Shown: piece after piece, positions 33,982 to 48,600 of the stretch
Layout of the letters: every line of letters begins with the position of its first letter
Numbering within the stretch: the first letter of the stretch is position 1
NCBI GenBank assembly: GCA_040954595.2
Contig: CM082579.2
Location: 1,612,001-1,676,000, forward strand
DNA: 64,000 nt
Origin: Balanoglossus misakiensis
Taxonomy: Eukaryota > Hemichordata
Reading direction: 5' to 3'
Notes under the pieces: generated by a model
Databases searched by the model: none
Told to the model about the DNA's origin: nothing
The model's input: the letters and a program-made list of their open reading frames with translations, nothing else
Position numbers and translations under genes: made by a program

Positions 33982-34225
33982 AGACGGAAACTCTTAGCCA
34001 ATCAGAATGTAGCAGATTTATGGTAATTTACAGTGTTTACCATAGCGTTCATGGCGCCTATATTTAACCCGGTTTTCTGTGCTTTTCGGGTTAGGTCACT
34101 CACTCTAGCTTTAAGCAAGCAGCTCACTCTCTAATCTTTTTATTGTAAGGAGCCCACTCTCTCCAGCTTGTGGTGTTACTTTGTTATGGTTGGATTTAGA
34201 TGGTAATAAACCAGTGTTTTACCTA
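33982..34225 (+). mobile_element. LTR-like repeat, right copy
   Basis: 244 bp, diverged from the left copy but sharing agacggaaactctta, ccaatcagaatg, ccagcttgtggtgttact and ggtaataaaccagtgtttt. The divergence between copies suggests an old insertion. Confidence 0.55.
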
Positions 34226-34244
34226 CCATTCAAGTACACTTGAG

Positions 34245-34264
34245 CCCCCCCCCCCCCCCCCCCC
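34245..34264. repeat. Homopolymer C20 tract
   Basis: Twenty consecutive C just right of the right LTR-like copy. Its length may be unreliable. Confidence 0.95.
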
Positions 34265-37200
34265 AGGAGTATAGATCACTGCCAAGATACTGGGATCATA
34301 CTCCCCCACACAATTTGCAACAAATGGCAATCTACCCCACGAGGTTCTTGTCTTGTTTTACTGACATGATATTGTCATTCATCGCAAGTGTCCTTATTGA
34401 CATTGAGGTCAGTTTGGTATATGATCATAGTAATTAATCTAGATGAACATAAAGATTAAAGTGTTCTAAATGATGATTGTATAGAGCATTCAGCCGCGAA
34501 ATCAGGTCACTTAACTTGACATCATTTTTGAAACTCCAACTCCAGAAATATATCAAGTCACCCTTTCAAATGTCTCTGAAGCTCTAGGCATTTAATGCAA
34601 ACAGATCCTCGAGTGCAACACTGTCTATTGAGTGCCATGCAAAGTCTCAATCGTCAAACTCGATGGGTTGTACAGTTGAAGCAAATTCACCTCAGGGTTT
34701 CCTTCATTTATCTGCAGGTTCAGCCAATTGCTTTCATTGAATTTAGTCTGAATTGAAATTTTCACAATGTCTCCCTATACTGGCATTTATAGCGCTATAA
34801 GTGTAACCGTGTCTCTGAAAAAAAAAAATCCTACATCAAAAGAAAGAAAAAATATTGAATGATTTTTTGCATATTCATCAAACCTATGTTAGAGCCATAG
34901 TCCCTGACTGACTTATTCTTGATTTAGGCCAGAGTTTAAAATTGTTCCTCAGTCCATCTGTTTTTTTTTTAATTTTATTTTTCCAAATAAATGTACTGCA
35001 CTTTATTTTCCTTTGCTCTGTCTGCGACTTTTCTGTCCTGATAAATTACAGAAAAGTGCCCTCCGCTTAGCTCTGTTGCTTGACGGAAAATAACGAGAAA
35101 CAATAATCTTTTTCTTTGTGGCCTTACTGCACAGATGATATGCTAGATTTGTACACAAGTTTTCCTGAAGTGCTAATTAATCGATTTGTCAAGTGGTGAA
35201 ATAAATTACTCTTGTCTTTTCATGTGTAATGCCGCATGTACATATACTAGACAGTTATCTGTTTCTATGACGATGTTCGGAATGCTCGCTGGAAACGCTC
35301 ACTCAAAAACAATGCGATGATCATGACGAGATAGACAAGAGTGAGATTGTGATGTTCCCCACACTCAGCAATGGTATGAGGTTTTATAGCCTAGTCTTCA
35401 TACCCAGTGTGTTTTAGATAGACTCGCACACAAGGGTCTGGCCTCCCTTATAAAAAACCTTATTGATGGTGTACTATTTGCATTGGCGGAGACTGTTCTA
35501 TAAGTTTCACTCATTCATTTCACTGACACACGCTGGCAAGCAATGCAAGCAAAGTACATGTGGCTACCCCCTTGCACTGCTGTACAGCATTGTAGCGAAT
35601 CATCGTTGTGCCAGGGTACAACCCATTGTCAGCAAAAGTAATCCACTCACTTTTTTATATAAATGAGCGTATATCAATACTTTACGAAATTGCTGGTACC
35701 AAAAGCGCTGCCAGCCACTGAAACGACCGACATTTCACTGATACAACTGAATGACATATTTATAGCGATAATATGTCTGGCTAGGAATTAACAGAGACTA
35801 CTTTGGTGAAATTGAGATGAAACCAAGATTACATGCTGCTCAACACCTAATTAGCGCCGTGAATATTCATCTTGCCTGAGTACACCAATATCCCGTTGTG
35901 ACGCCATTATTGTCAGTCCGCAGGTCGATTCACAAACAGAAAATAATACTTTTTGAGGAATTCAAAACCGCAGTTAGGCGGACACTTTATGGTATTGTAT
36001 TGCGGCACTACAAATGGAAAATATATTCCTGAAAGCATTTTTCTCTTTGTTAAAAGCAGTTCTTCTTGTCGGATTTTTTTTATGAAACCCAGACTTCCAT
36101 TTACTGTAGATTTAAGAGGATGGAATACACGCTGACACAATCGTTCTGTGTGTCCCCCTTCCCATTTCTCTCCTACGACAACCTTTGATGGAAAGAACAT
36201 TTCCGCCCCGATTCTCATCAAATGATAGTGTGGTTACCAGAATCACGGGCGCAACTATTCACATACATTCAAATCATTTTTCAGAAGCGAAGTATAGATA
36301 TCAAAACGTATCTTGTAGACTCATATAGGGGAATACCACAACGTGCGCAGTCAAGCATATTTCATCTTTGCTAAGAGTGTTTTTTTGCTTAAATTAAAAA
36401 GCAATAAATCTTCAGCGGCAATATTTGCGTGACAAGAAGGTCAGTTTTATCCTTGCAGTGTCACGAATCATCCCACTTTGTGGAATTAGAGTCGTGATGT
36501 AACTTCAAATACTGACAAAACGCGACATCACGTGACGGAGACCCCTCATCACCTCAACTGGAATTACACACCTGATTGCAATAAAGTGGCAAGATTACCA
36601 AACTTCCCGGAACTTTTTCGTGTCCAAGCGACGGCATTCCATGTGTCTTAAACACTCAGTTTCACTCGTTTCTGAACAAAATTTCTACTGCGCATGATTG
36701 GTGCAGTGAACCAAGCCCCCAATTATGTCAGTGGCAGATCGAAATCGATTTTTGTCATTGATCCTTGTCGCCTCCAATATTCCCGTCATGCTGAAGTGTT
36801 AACGAGCTCACATCAGGGTCATCATCATCATCTTCATAAACTCCTTGGGAAAAAAACGACTCATGCTCAAAGCCCTATTCGCCGAAAAATATAATCGACT
36901 GCCTTTCTTTCAAGAGATCGGATTTCCATGTTGTCCATTTTCTCCCCCAAAACAAGTACATGTAGTGCACATAGACTTTCTGCTGTTTGAGAGCTTTGTC
37001 AGTGCGAATGTGCCGGTTATTTATTTCTAAACGAGAACGCAAAACCCTACTTTGAAGGCACCAGATTGTCTTAAATCTGCAGAACTACAGAATCATGCCA
37101 CTACGTCATCAAAGAGTTTGTGGAAGTAGGCAACATCATTTGTCTTCATGATGGTCTTTGAAATAGGAGCATTAATCTAACCAAGTTTATTATCTATCAG

Positions 37201-40200
37201 AATTAGGCGCGGTGATCATTACCATCTAGTGAAAGAAGCGCAGGAGGATAGTTTGCCGCGAAACACCTGATGGGAAGAGCAGTACGTTCATTTAAATCTC
37301 GGAAACTTCAAAATCAAACCGCCTTTTTTATACTCCTTGCCTTCGGATTATTGCATTCGCCCTCCGACCCCAAATCACTGCGTCTCATACTGCTTTGATT
37401 TATACCTTCGACATTCTACGCAATCATAAGGGAATCGTCTGTAGTAATTACGAATTGTGTTTATTGGTAATGCGGAAGATGTAAGCCATTTGGTAAAGAT
37501 TGCTTTAGATCTACCCGTGGATCACTGGCTTGGTTATTTTGAGTTTTGCTCATTTCTATGTGTGGACAAAATTGGAGAGTTGGACTCAATTTTCAGACAG
37601 AGAGATACGTGGAATTATGATCTACAACAAATGGGGATAATCATTAACTTCTTTTCTTTTCTAAACACATGCCACCTTGGCTCCATGCTTCCCAACTATG
37701 CACTGCAGGGTCACCAATGATTATCCGGGAATGTTATGCACACTGCTGTTATCCCTACGTGCTTGGGTTACAGCTGGCTCTTTCAATGTGATTTATGTTA
37801 TGTTACGTGATTTCCGAACACAGTCGGGTGAAAGTTATGTCGACAAGCGGATTGGAATTATGATTCGATATAAGATAAGGCACGTGTTTGTTTAATGTAC
37901 CGGTCTGTGATACCCGTACATACCACAAGGCTGATATAGCAAGATCGGTTGTCGGACTGCATTGGTGTCGAATAATGGAAACTCTGTTAACCTGTGATCT
38001 TGCGATGAAATGGACGCTGATTCCCTTTCGGTGAGATGTACGACCAGAAACGGATGTGTGGTTTATGGATCTGTGGGACCCCCTTAGCTGTGCATCTTTT
38101 CTACTGTTGGATTACTATCCGTACATCCGTGTGGGAAATATTGGGAAATATGCAATGCACAGTAAACCCTTTGTTTCCGTTTTGTTTCCAAATAAAAATT
38201 TCCGTGCCCAGAAAGGTCTACTCTGTTTATTTCTATGGAAGTGCCTACGTCAAGAAATATGGGTCTTTGACAAAAAAATATTTGATGCATAGATTTGTTA
38301 TCCACTATCCCCCTCAGTTAATTGTTTTGCTGGGGTTATTATTAGACAATCCAACCACCTGTTGTGTGTAGCCCATGGCAAAATTACGTGATTGAAAAGT
38401 GTAATTTCAAGTGTTAATGCCTTCTTCATCCATAAATGCCTTTGTTAGACCCTTTTCAATTAAATTATAACGATTACATATACCGGTATATAGCTACACT
38501 AATCTTCAATGCGATGTACGTGATTGGCCTTTCACACCCAGAAACGTTACCGTCTGTCATTAAACGTTTTCAAACGAACGCAAAGGCTCTGGTGGGTGGG
38601 TAATAGGATACTGTGATGTTCTCCGGAAGTCAATCACAGATAGTCATTACAGCTGCAGCAGACTTATTTACCACAACGCTACAGAGATTGCCTTGACCAT
38701 AACCTTGCCCAGTCATTTGAAGATCAGTGTGAGTGTCTTCAAGGGTACGCCCAACATGTTATATGCAGATTCACTTATAACCATGCCATATGCAGTGGTT
38801 TATCATCTCAGATGGTTGCATGTTTGAATTTGCATGGTGTAACTTCGTGCGTATACCAGCACAAGTAACCATGCTTTGGAATATTACCTTAATCCATGAA
38901 ATAAAACAATGAATGGTCTGAAAGAAAATAAACAGAGAGACATCGGATGACTGTGTTTTAACTGGAGTTGAATGACACAGTTTCACCTCGAGGTCATTGG
39001 AGAAGTGCTAGGGGAAATTAATTGAGATTCCCAGGTACAACGGCACTTACAATTCAGCTAACTACATAGCTCAGTCCTGAAAATGAACAATATGGGCAAG
39101 AGTGGTTGCGTAGTCGTGACGTTACCATGAAAACCGCAAAGCATAGTAAATTTTACCGCATCCTTGGGAGGTGTAAATTTTTGCGTTTTGACGGCGACTG
39201 TTTGACAGGGAGGGTCTCATTTCTCCACTTGACATGTTGGAATGGTAGAAATGACCCTTTCGTGCTTTCAGAATCAACTTAACATGACCACTTGCATCAT
39301 TCATTTGGGTCGTTAAAGTTTTAAGTTGACACAAGAAACAAGGAATAGGGATTGATCGCTCTCACTTTTCATCGCCAGAAGAGGAATCCTTGAAATGACT
39401 GATAAGAAAGCATCTCCTACATATTTATTATTGTGCAATGAACCATTCTGACGACTATGTTGGTTTCTGCAGAAATGTAGCCCGAAGCAGTGAAGGAATG
39501 TAATGCCCATTCCAAAATTTATCTTCAAACAAATGTTGCAGCTCGACGCCCGTATTTCGCAACAGACATCAATTAAAGTCCTGTAATGGACGTAACTCAA
39601 TGCAATGCACGATTCGACTGGGAGATGTTCATTTAAATGGATGCCATATGATATAATGGGGGTTGAATGAACGCGCATTCTCTATAGTCTTTAGGGAGGT
39701 TTCAGGTATTATGTTGGGCGGGGGTGGTCATACGGGAATACATCAGAATGTGTCGATTACATTAGGCCAAAGGTATACACACGCCAGAACAGACTGACTG
39801 AGAGTTCTCCGCTGTCCTTAGTCTATGTACAAGTACCCGATCATAATAATCTCGCTAATTTGTTTTTATCATTACAGTCACAGCTGTCATGAGTGATGCG
39901 CCTACAATTCGTGTGACAGTGTTAGTGTTACTGAGGCTTTCCCGCCAACTGGCACGTTCCAGTCAGCGAGTTCGATAAACAACACGTATACCATTGTTTA
40001 ATTTGTTCATGAAATCCATATGTAATAGAGAGATGTGGATCATTAAAAATTGACGAGAGTGTGATTCTTAGAGAAAAATATGTCATGGTCAAGGGCATTG
40101 CATTCTGGTCGATTTGTGTGCATGTTTCTGTTTGCTAATGATGTTTTTTTAAGTCAGATTCCAGCTTCTTCTATGGGTCTGCAGAAGTTTGTGAGGGTGC

Positions 40201-42362
40201 GCAGTTCAATGTTTTGATACAGGAACACTTGCATAAACTTAATGTAAACTACAGGTTTAAGTCAGTGAACAACGAAAGTTGATGCCAAACGCATGCAAAA
40301 ATCCTAGCACTATTACAGCACACTCGTGTTTTGAAATAGATTAATGGGGCTATATCTCGAAGCATTGTGCGCATTAACTGGATTAAAGTAGAATTAGTCC
40401 GATGACTAATTAAATTACCTGCATGTTGAATATATTAACATTTTTGGCAAATCTTTTATAATCTGACAAGCGTGAAATGTGACAATAAGTGTGTCAACAC
40501 CCTGAAACGAAACTACGAGTATTCCGAAAAATAAGGACATTCAAACCTGTCTTTGATAGCATAGTAAAAACTAGGACAAAGTGGCCATTGCTAGCAGCTT
40601 TCACGGAATCAATCGAAGAACAACAAACCACTAATTATAGTCTTCATTCGTGTTGGTATTTCTCGGACTTAACATCCCGGGGCAAGATAACAAAGTGCCA
40701 CCCCCGGTGAGTGAAACATTGGGTGAATTATCGGCAAAGTACACAATTAACTTATTCCACGGCACACAAGGAATTCTTCAAGGCCGGTCAGCAGACGTTA
40801 TCTTGGCGTGTCTGTCAGATTTTTTCTTTGGGGTTGGAAAATCTGAATAGCGATAAGACTGGCTCCTTCAAACAGCTATTACCGTCGTTTGGCAGATTTA
40901 CCTGTTGTTGTTTGTCTGGCCATAGTATAGGCTTCCAGGGATTACTGAGTAAACTCTCTTATTAACAGACAACTGGCATTCATGAGTTTCAAACAAACAT
41001 AATCTGGTGAAAACTGATGGACGTGTTCATTTGATATCGGACTTGCTATCCTGTCTCCTGTTTGATACAAAGGGAAATAATATTTTACAGCAATCAAGTG
41101 TCACACATCATGATTCATTGACGTCCAGGGATGCGATCGGTAGATTTATCAAACATAATCCATGTAAAAAATATGATTCTCAAGATTTTGCAAAGACAAG
41201 CGCGCTTTGAGAGCTATAAGTAACAAATTATACATTTGGCCTGAACATGTCTTGTACGGGCGATCCCTTGTTTTTCAACCAGCATCGGTTTGATTGTTTA
41301 TGGTGGTCTATTTTGCATGAACCCATATGATCAGATGCATCAATTCATATTTTAAAGGGAACGCCAGCTGTATAGGCCAATAAATTTTACATCCATCTAT
41401 ACAGGCGTATTAATAATTGCAATGCCCTTCCCCCAATGCCCAGGTATCAGACAAGCAGCACAGTACACATTCTACGGTGTATGTCAACGATAATCACACA
41501 AACGACGTGATGGGGTGTATGGTTGAAAAATGGGATGTCATAAACGTTTTGTTATGAGTTGATATGTACATATGTGCTGCAAATTAATTCCAGGGACCAC
41601 ATCAGCATAAAAGTGTATCATCATCACTGTACTAAAGGCGACATGAGGCGTACTAAGCTTGTGGAACACTTGATATAGTGCAGTTCCTTTTATTAGTGGA
41701 GACATATTGTCTTCTCTTTTTATTGATCTCAGTCAATAAATAATATTGGTTATGAAAAGGTATATGGGTGATGTGAATAATGCCATTTGTCGCAAAGTGT
41801 CATCGCTACGAGTGGATATATGTGACACTTTTACTAATTTCAAAATATTCCAATCAGATAAATAATAATATTCCAACATTTAAATTCCTGTGATGGATAA
41901 CATGTTTAATGCACAGAAACAGATGATTACAACTACGTGTTGAAGTAAATGATTTGTCAAAAATTTCTTTCCAATTAGCCAAGTGATTTATAGCAGACTA
42001 CATTTTCTCGTTGCACTTCTTCGCGCGAGATTTGACAACCTATGGCAATCTCAGATGTCAGGGCAAGCGTTGCTATATGCGTTGCTGCGTTTCCGTGTGA
42101 AAGTGGTTGTCGCGATTCGTCTTCTTTCTCTACGTTTGAGGAGTCTTAGAAGTCTTAGAAATGCTCACAGAGAAAAAATAATATGTGTGTTCCTGTTCAC
42201 TGTTGGTGGATTTTACGCTCGGCTTGAAAAAGCAAAGTTTGCCGATTGACCTCTCTCAGTCGTCTGACTCTTGACAATTTATCTGTTGCAGGTGGCACTC
42301 AGTTTACGACACTCGTGCAGAACTGTTGTGTGGCTAAAGCCTGTACACATTGAAACGAAACA
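34265..42362. other. Intergenic DNA upstream of the GABA-B-like gene
   Basis: No coding exon, RNA gene or recognisable mobile element could be supported. Frames of 60-110 codons on both strands lack known motifs and look random. Confidence 0.45.
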
Positions 42363-42614
42363 ATGGCGTTAACAGTCATATCTCCCGCACAATTCTCAGA
42401 GAGAGTAGAAGGATAAGTTGACCACAGAACGCTTGACAATCACCGATGGAACTCATTACACGCGAGCACTCTGAATCTACTGGCGTAATCTGCATGCCTG
42501 ATGAAATGAACATCTGACATGCGCAGTGGGAATACTCTCTTCGCCAGCCATAGGCAGCTTCTATTCATGCCAGCCACGGCGGTCTCACAGCTCACTTTGA
42601 CGGTGGCTGAGTAG
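42363..42614 (+). promoter_or_regulatory. Presumed 5' leader with three short upstream ORFs
   Basis: If transcription starts upstream, the leader contains ATG frames at 42363-42416 (17 codons), 42446-42517 (23 codons) and 42567-42614 (15 codons). The last stops four bases before the receptor ATG. An NRF1-like catgcgcagtg lies at 42519-42529. No TATA box is clear, and the transcription start is unknown. Confidence 0.3.
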
Positions 42615-42618
42615 CGCG

Positions 42619-45600
42619 ATGACAGCGAGCAAGGCACGTAGTCTGCGACACTCGCTCATTCACCCAACTCTACTTCTTTCAGTTTACGTTTCCTGCATAC
42701 GATGTACAGCTGCAGCGCTCGCACAAAACAGCACCATCCACATCGGCGGACTTTTCTCGCTCAACGGGACTTCGTACGCCAAGGATGGACACTCGGAGTT
42801 ATTTTCAGCAGAACTGGCGATTAAGCACATCAATGAAAGGAATGTGTTGCCTGGATACCAATTAAAGATGTACTATAATGATACACAGGTGAGTTGTCAA
42901 TTATACAGTAAGTTGGAATACTACGTCATATAATACTGTACTACTATACAGTTACTACCAATATTAATGCATGTACATGTCGAATATTCATTAAAGGTAA
43001 CTCCAAAACAGCGAAACTACACATAAGTGTAAATTGTGGACTTCATTGACATACATGAGTGTCGTTCGTGGACCGTAGCACATGTGAATGGACACCATTT
43101 CTTTCCACAATCTGGCAATTCTAATAAATGCCCTATACTTCTGTATTTCCACGCCATGTAAGTGTGAATATCGGAAACTTTGGCATGCTCAGAGAGTAAC
43201 ACATAACCTCATATCAAATCCATCTGGTTTAGTCTATAAGGACTTCACATCCTGCCGTCGGTGTCCATGAAAGATTGTGCTGAACATAATCCATCCCATG
43301 TCGTTGAGTGGTGGATTGAGCATGATTCAAGGAAGATTCCCCTGCAAATTATCAGTTTAATCTTATCATCTGTCTGTCTGTCTGTTTTACGGCGTACCGG
43401 TACTTCTCTGATCATGTCGTTCTGTTACTAGTCACTCTGGCGGCAAGTATTGCATATCGATACAAAAGCTGCACTGGTGTAGACACTGTACCAGTAGTTT
43501 CGCTGTTTGGGAGTTACCTTTAATGAATATTCGACATGTCATATCCGTTGCCATGGTGACCCTACTATGAGTCCGATGCGAGATGCTTTCAGTTGCTCTT
43601 TTTCTTGAGCTACCCTGACAGATGGTTTTCGTCTCAGGTTAACTTATTTATTGTTTGCCCTCGGGGAGTGAGAGACTCTAATATGCATTTATTCCGAAAG
43701 TTTTGGGAAGTTTAATAATTTAGGATCTAAATTGAAACATAATATGTCGTGCATGTCCAGCGTATGTTGAACTTTATCGGTTGGCAACAGAGTATTTATG
43801 TGTGTGTGTATACGAAATATGTTGTTCGACTTTACGTATTATATTTCATCTTGCTTCGGGAAGTAGAACAACAAGCTGAAGATTATACAGAAATATAGCC
43901 AACACTATAGCCGGATTATGAACATCCAAGTATATAATTAATCTACTTTTGGCACAGGGCATAGTCAAATATGAAGGCAGAAGACTGAACTTATGTTTGT
44001 CATAATTAATTGAAACGTTATTTTGTCAGAGAACCAAATTGGCTAAGCCGTCTATTTCCTATTTTAGGAAATGCAAACTTTTCACTTCCTAATAAATGTG
44101 CTTGTTTAAGTGAAGTTCTTATGGTGAAAAATCTGTAGAACACTTAGAAAGAAATCCCCTAATTAAAGGTTGTCAAACCCTTTGTTAGCAGTAATACCGT
44201 GTAATGCCAACGACCTCATTTTCATTCATGGGATAATTACTTGATTTTTCTAAAGATTGCTATCTTTTCAATACTCTGTCTGACAAACTGACCTCATGTA
44301 AGCTCAATGTTGTGTTGGGTCGCGTGAGATCGTACTGTACTTCACTGAATGTAAGTGTGAAGGCATGACATCAAGATGTTGGGCACCCGCAGCTGACGAA
44401 TAATCTGCCATTAAACCGATTCCTGGCTGCGCTTTTACAGAATCTGGTCCGTCCCGATATGGCTCCGTCGCCAAACATAATAAAAGGGATTCGTCCACGT
44501 CCATTCCCGCCAAATCCTTGACCCGACATTAACATGCTCCGTCACTACGACAGACATGCTGTTCCCGCTGATTGTCGACAAATGAAATGAGACGTGCATT
44601 TCCCGAGCATTGTTTGCCATGTCTCTCAGATAGTTAGTCATTGCATTAACCTGAAGTACAAGCACAACTGTTACAAGAGAGAATTCCACTAACGCGTGGC
44701 TTCATTCTCTAAACCGATGATTAACAACATAATTACAAACGACGTCATTACGAGCACGAGGGAAATACATCCTTGAAGTGTTCTTGCCGTCAATTTTTTT
44801 TATCGCTCGTGCGTGTTCAGTGTCTGTAGCCACACATTGGCACCTCTTTTTGTTTTTCTGCCGAAATTAGGCACCTTGGTCGGTTGGGGCAATCGGTATG
44901 GGTTAGTTTTATTTTATTTGCCGTATTTCACGCTTACCCTTCTAGTATCTGCACATATTCCCGAAACTGCCAACACTTTAAAAAATCAACATATGTTTGC
45001 CGGACAAATATGTCAACCTTAAATGAACAGGGCCATTTCTTGATATTTCAAGTACTAAATGGAGTTTTTTTCTATGTGCTCTTAGCTCTGAATATATGAG
45101 TGTATCAGTGATTGACTCACAGTTGAAATTTAACTCACTCCAATAATTTCCAAGTAATAACTCAACCAGGAAAAGGTACGCGTTTGCAAATGTCAAAACT
45201 ATGGCGCTGGTACTCCTAATTCCTATCGCAAATATATTTTTCCCAAATCTCCAGAATACCACTCCCGGGAAAATTGATATTTTTGTTGCTATAGAGATGA
45301 CGCAAGACATAAGGGTGACACATGTGTTACTATTGACAAGGCGAGGTCCAACGCGCCGTTGCCTTGACAACGCGTCGCAGAGGTCAGCTAATTTGGCAGT
45401 GCGGTCTGCTTTCGATTTGTACGCCAAGAGATGGTTCCGTCATTGTACGGATAGGTTCAAGAAGAATGTAATCAAACTCCCAGCACTGATCCGAATTAAA
45501 TGAACGCGCGGGTCAGAGGTCATCTGGCCTGCCGAGTAACCATGGTAAACCCGAAACATCTTGGAAAGAATCGGTTTATTGGATTAGCGTTTTCTTTGAA

Positions 45601-48600
45601 AAGAATTAACAAAAAAACGGCACATATGCAAAGAAATTCAGCAGGCTGATTTTATCTGGCACGCAACCTTTAAACACTATATATGAAGTCATTAAAATTG
45701 TAACAATTCGAGTCACCAATGACAAACGAAAATCTATGTTTGGCGATGAAAATAGACTAATATCTATTTCGATCAGTGAACACAATGCATTCAGTGTAAG
45801 AAGACTTTAACTGGCCCTTTCCACCATCAATAGCATTAATGAAATCTTCACAATCTTCAAACCAAGTGTATCTCTGATTGAGCGTACACATATTTCTGGA
45901 CCATTACTTTCTATTTCTCACAAGAGCCATTGGGCTATAGGTGTCATGAACATTCACAAAGCGTTTTCATTGCCTAAAGCAACATGGTTGATGTGTAAGT
46001 CGGGGTGATCCTTGGAAATAAGTTGCGTCTATCTGCATTCTTTGTTTCTTATTTTGTTTATATGATATGAAGATAAGAAAAAGTCCCTATTTTTCATACA
46101 GTATGGTTTGTATATATAGTGATGTCGGGTCATTTAGTTGTGTTGACCTTTGAATTAATGAACGTTTAATATTCAAGCGGTTGTAACAGGTGTTGATTAT
46201 TCTCGTTCAGGATTGCAATTGGTTCAACTGCTGGAGCATGATGTCACGTGCCAGAAATTGTTCCCTATTTTGGCAACAGAAAGTGGATTTGCAAGCACAT
46301 TAGCTTTTGAATTGTCCGAAATGAAGCTGTGAAAACCAAGAAAATTCAATGTTGTTCAAATCATCTAGCGTCATTGCAAAACACTCCTTCAAAGGAGCGG
46401 TCGTATGTAATGATGCGGCACCCAGAGATTCTTACCAGCAAGCGAAATGAGTTGCTCAGAGATATCAATATTAAACGTATCAGTGATTTGCTATCGGCGT
46501 TGGGCGTATATCGTATCAAATGAAATTTTATACGTTGGTGTAAATCGAAACGAAATTGATGTTTATTTTAGATAACACTTTGAGGGTCTCATCTTTCCGC
46601 ATCTGACTATGCTGAATGCAATTTTGGTTTTTCGAAACACTTCTCTTTAACATGTGACTTTGTTTCTGCATGTATACGGTATATCTGACCGGCAATGTAA
46701 ATTCTCACTCCATTGACAAATCATCAGCGCGTTTCACGCCTTATCTGATGCCTGGTAGACCAGTTTCAACACCATGGCATTTAAAACAACGGGCAGAAAT
46801 CCCCAAGCTCTTGCCTGCCCACATACCTTTAACACCCACGGCTATAGGCAGCACCTTAGCATATAATTTGGTCACCAATCCCTGTAGCTATACAAAGTGC
46901 TTGTGCATTAGTAGAGGGTTTGCAAGATTTCTTATCAGGCTAAAATGGAGAAAAAAACATCGAGTTGTCGAAAGTGTTCTCGGTTTGGAAAAGGTCATGT
47001 GGAGTAGTCTGAGCGCTAAGGAGGCTGGGGATTCCTGAGGTTGATGGTTGTCATCATTTTTGTGTGTAATTCTCACGTTGTAAACAGCTGACCAACATTT
47101 GACACTCCAATTGTCGGAGAGAAAATGCTGCTTTGCTTGTGAATTACGTCAAACGATAGGAATTCAGTTTGTCTTTGAGTTCGACGGATTTACTAAAGGA
47201 ACGACAATTAGATTATGTGAAGGGAACTAGGTGTTGTGTCTACAAAGACATTCATGTTTTGTGCAGTACTTTATTTTGAATATTGCCTTCGTTTTGGACA
47301 TCCATAATGCGATTCATTATTTTCAGTACGGTTACTTCACGCTGGAAGATGAACGCCAGTTCTTTGAGGATCTTTATGGGAGACATTTCCCGCCCTAATT
47401 TGCGCGGGAAAAGTCTGAAAACATAACTTTGGTCAGTCGACAGTGTAAGAAGCATGCCAAAACATGAGTGGCATCAAAGAGAGAATAAAAAGCTTTCTCG
47501 CGAGCCCCCCCCCCCCCCCACCCCTTCCGCAAGTGACGTAAGGTTGTTCGTGGTTTAACGGGAAAGTGTTGCAGAGAGCGTCAGGCTGTCTCGATGTGTT
47601 TAGTCATAAATTTTGTTGCATGGGGTGAAAATAGCCCCCGCAGCAGCTATATCGTAGCCCGAGTAATTTACTGCAGTCTGTCTCACCATGGAGACACGCG
47701 TATAATGGGCTGTGAAGAATTATTATCGCAGGGGTGAATGTTAGTGAAGAGAACTCGTCTGCTGAACCCTCCAATGATTATCCACTACAGTGTAACACGG
47801 CGCTCCTTACACACCTGCTTGTGTAATACATCACGCTGCCAGGGTGAAGTGGTAGAAGTTGCCTTGCAAAGTTTCGCCCTTCAGGGTTTGCAACCGTCTG
47901 GACAGGACCACTGGAAACATGTTTGACTCCCAGACATTCTCATTTGGTACGTGGTTAGTGTGGCAGTGCGATGAGACAAAAGTTGTCATTGAGCCTGGTT
48001 GTTAGAACGAGACATCCAACAATTCTTCTGTTTCCACATTCATACTCACGTGACGACAACGAGGTACCCTTTTTTCTGCGGCGAAATGAGGACTTCGGGA
48101 TATAAAAGTAGGCCGCTTTACATATTATGTAGAATAAAAAAGGCCTACTGGTGGATAGCTAGCCTCCAGCAAGAGGCATGCTTAAACAGAACGAGGCCGA
48201 AGTATACCTCTCCAGCAAGTTTCCAATACCGCGGTTCCCTTGCCGTCGATTTAAGTACCACAGAAGACCGTGCAGCAATTCAGCTTTGCGAAAGAACAGA
48301 ATAAGAAAGTGCAGCACGGATAGCAAACTCCTGAAAGGAATGTTCACACTGAATATAAAAGTAATAGAAATACAAATCCCCTCGACTATTCTCAGTTGGT
48401 GCAGCCACAGGTGAGCATAATGCTGGGATTAGCTGCAAATGAACAAAACCGCGGTCTGTTTGTTATGTATTAAATTTTCATGGCTGCAGTTCGACGGTTA
48501 GATTAAAAACACCGGTAGCGCATTGAAATTGGTGTAAGTCAAATCAGATTTTAGAAATACAGAAAACAAGGTTGCTTGTTGGCTTACGGTAGAATCTTCC

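Noticed and set aside
44435-45427. Minus-strand frames of 84 and 149 codons with hydrophobic stretches
   Set aside because: No recognisable family, splice context or coding-like composition was evident; probably chance frames.
46670-47038. 122-codon + strand frame in the receptor intron
   Set aside because: No known domain and no convincing splice sites; composition resembles surrounding intron.
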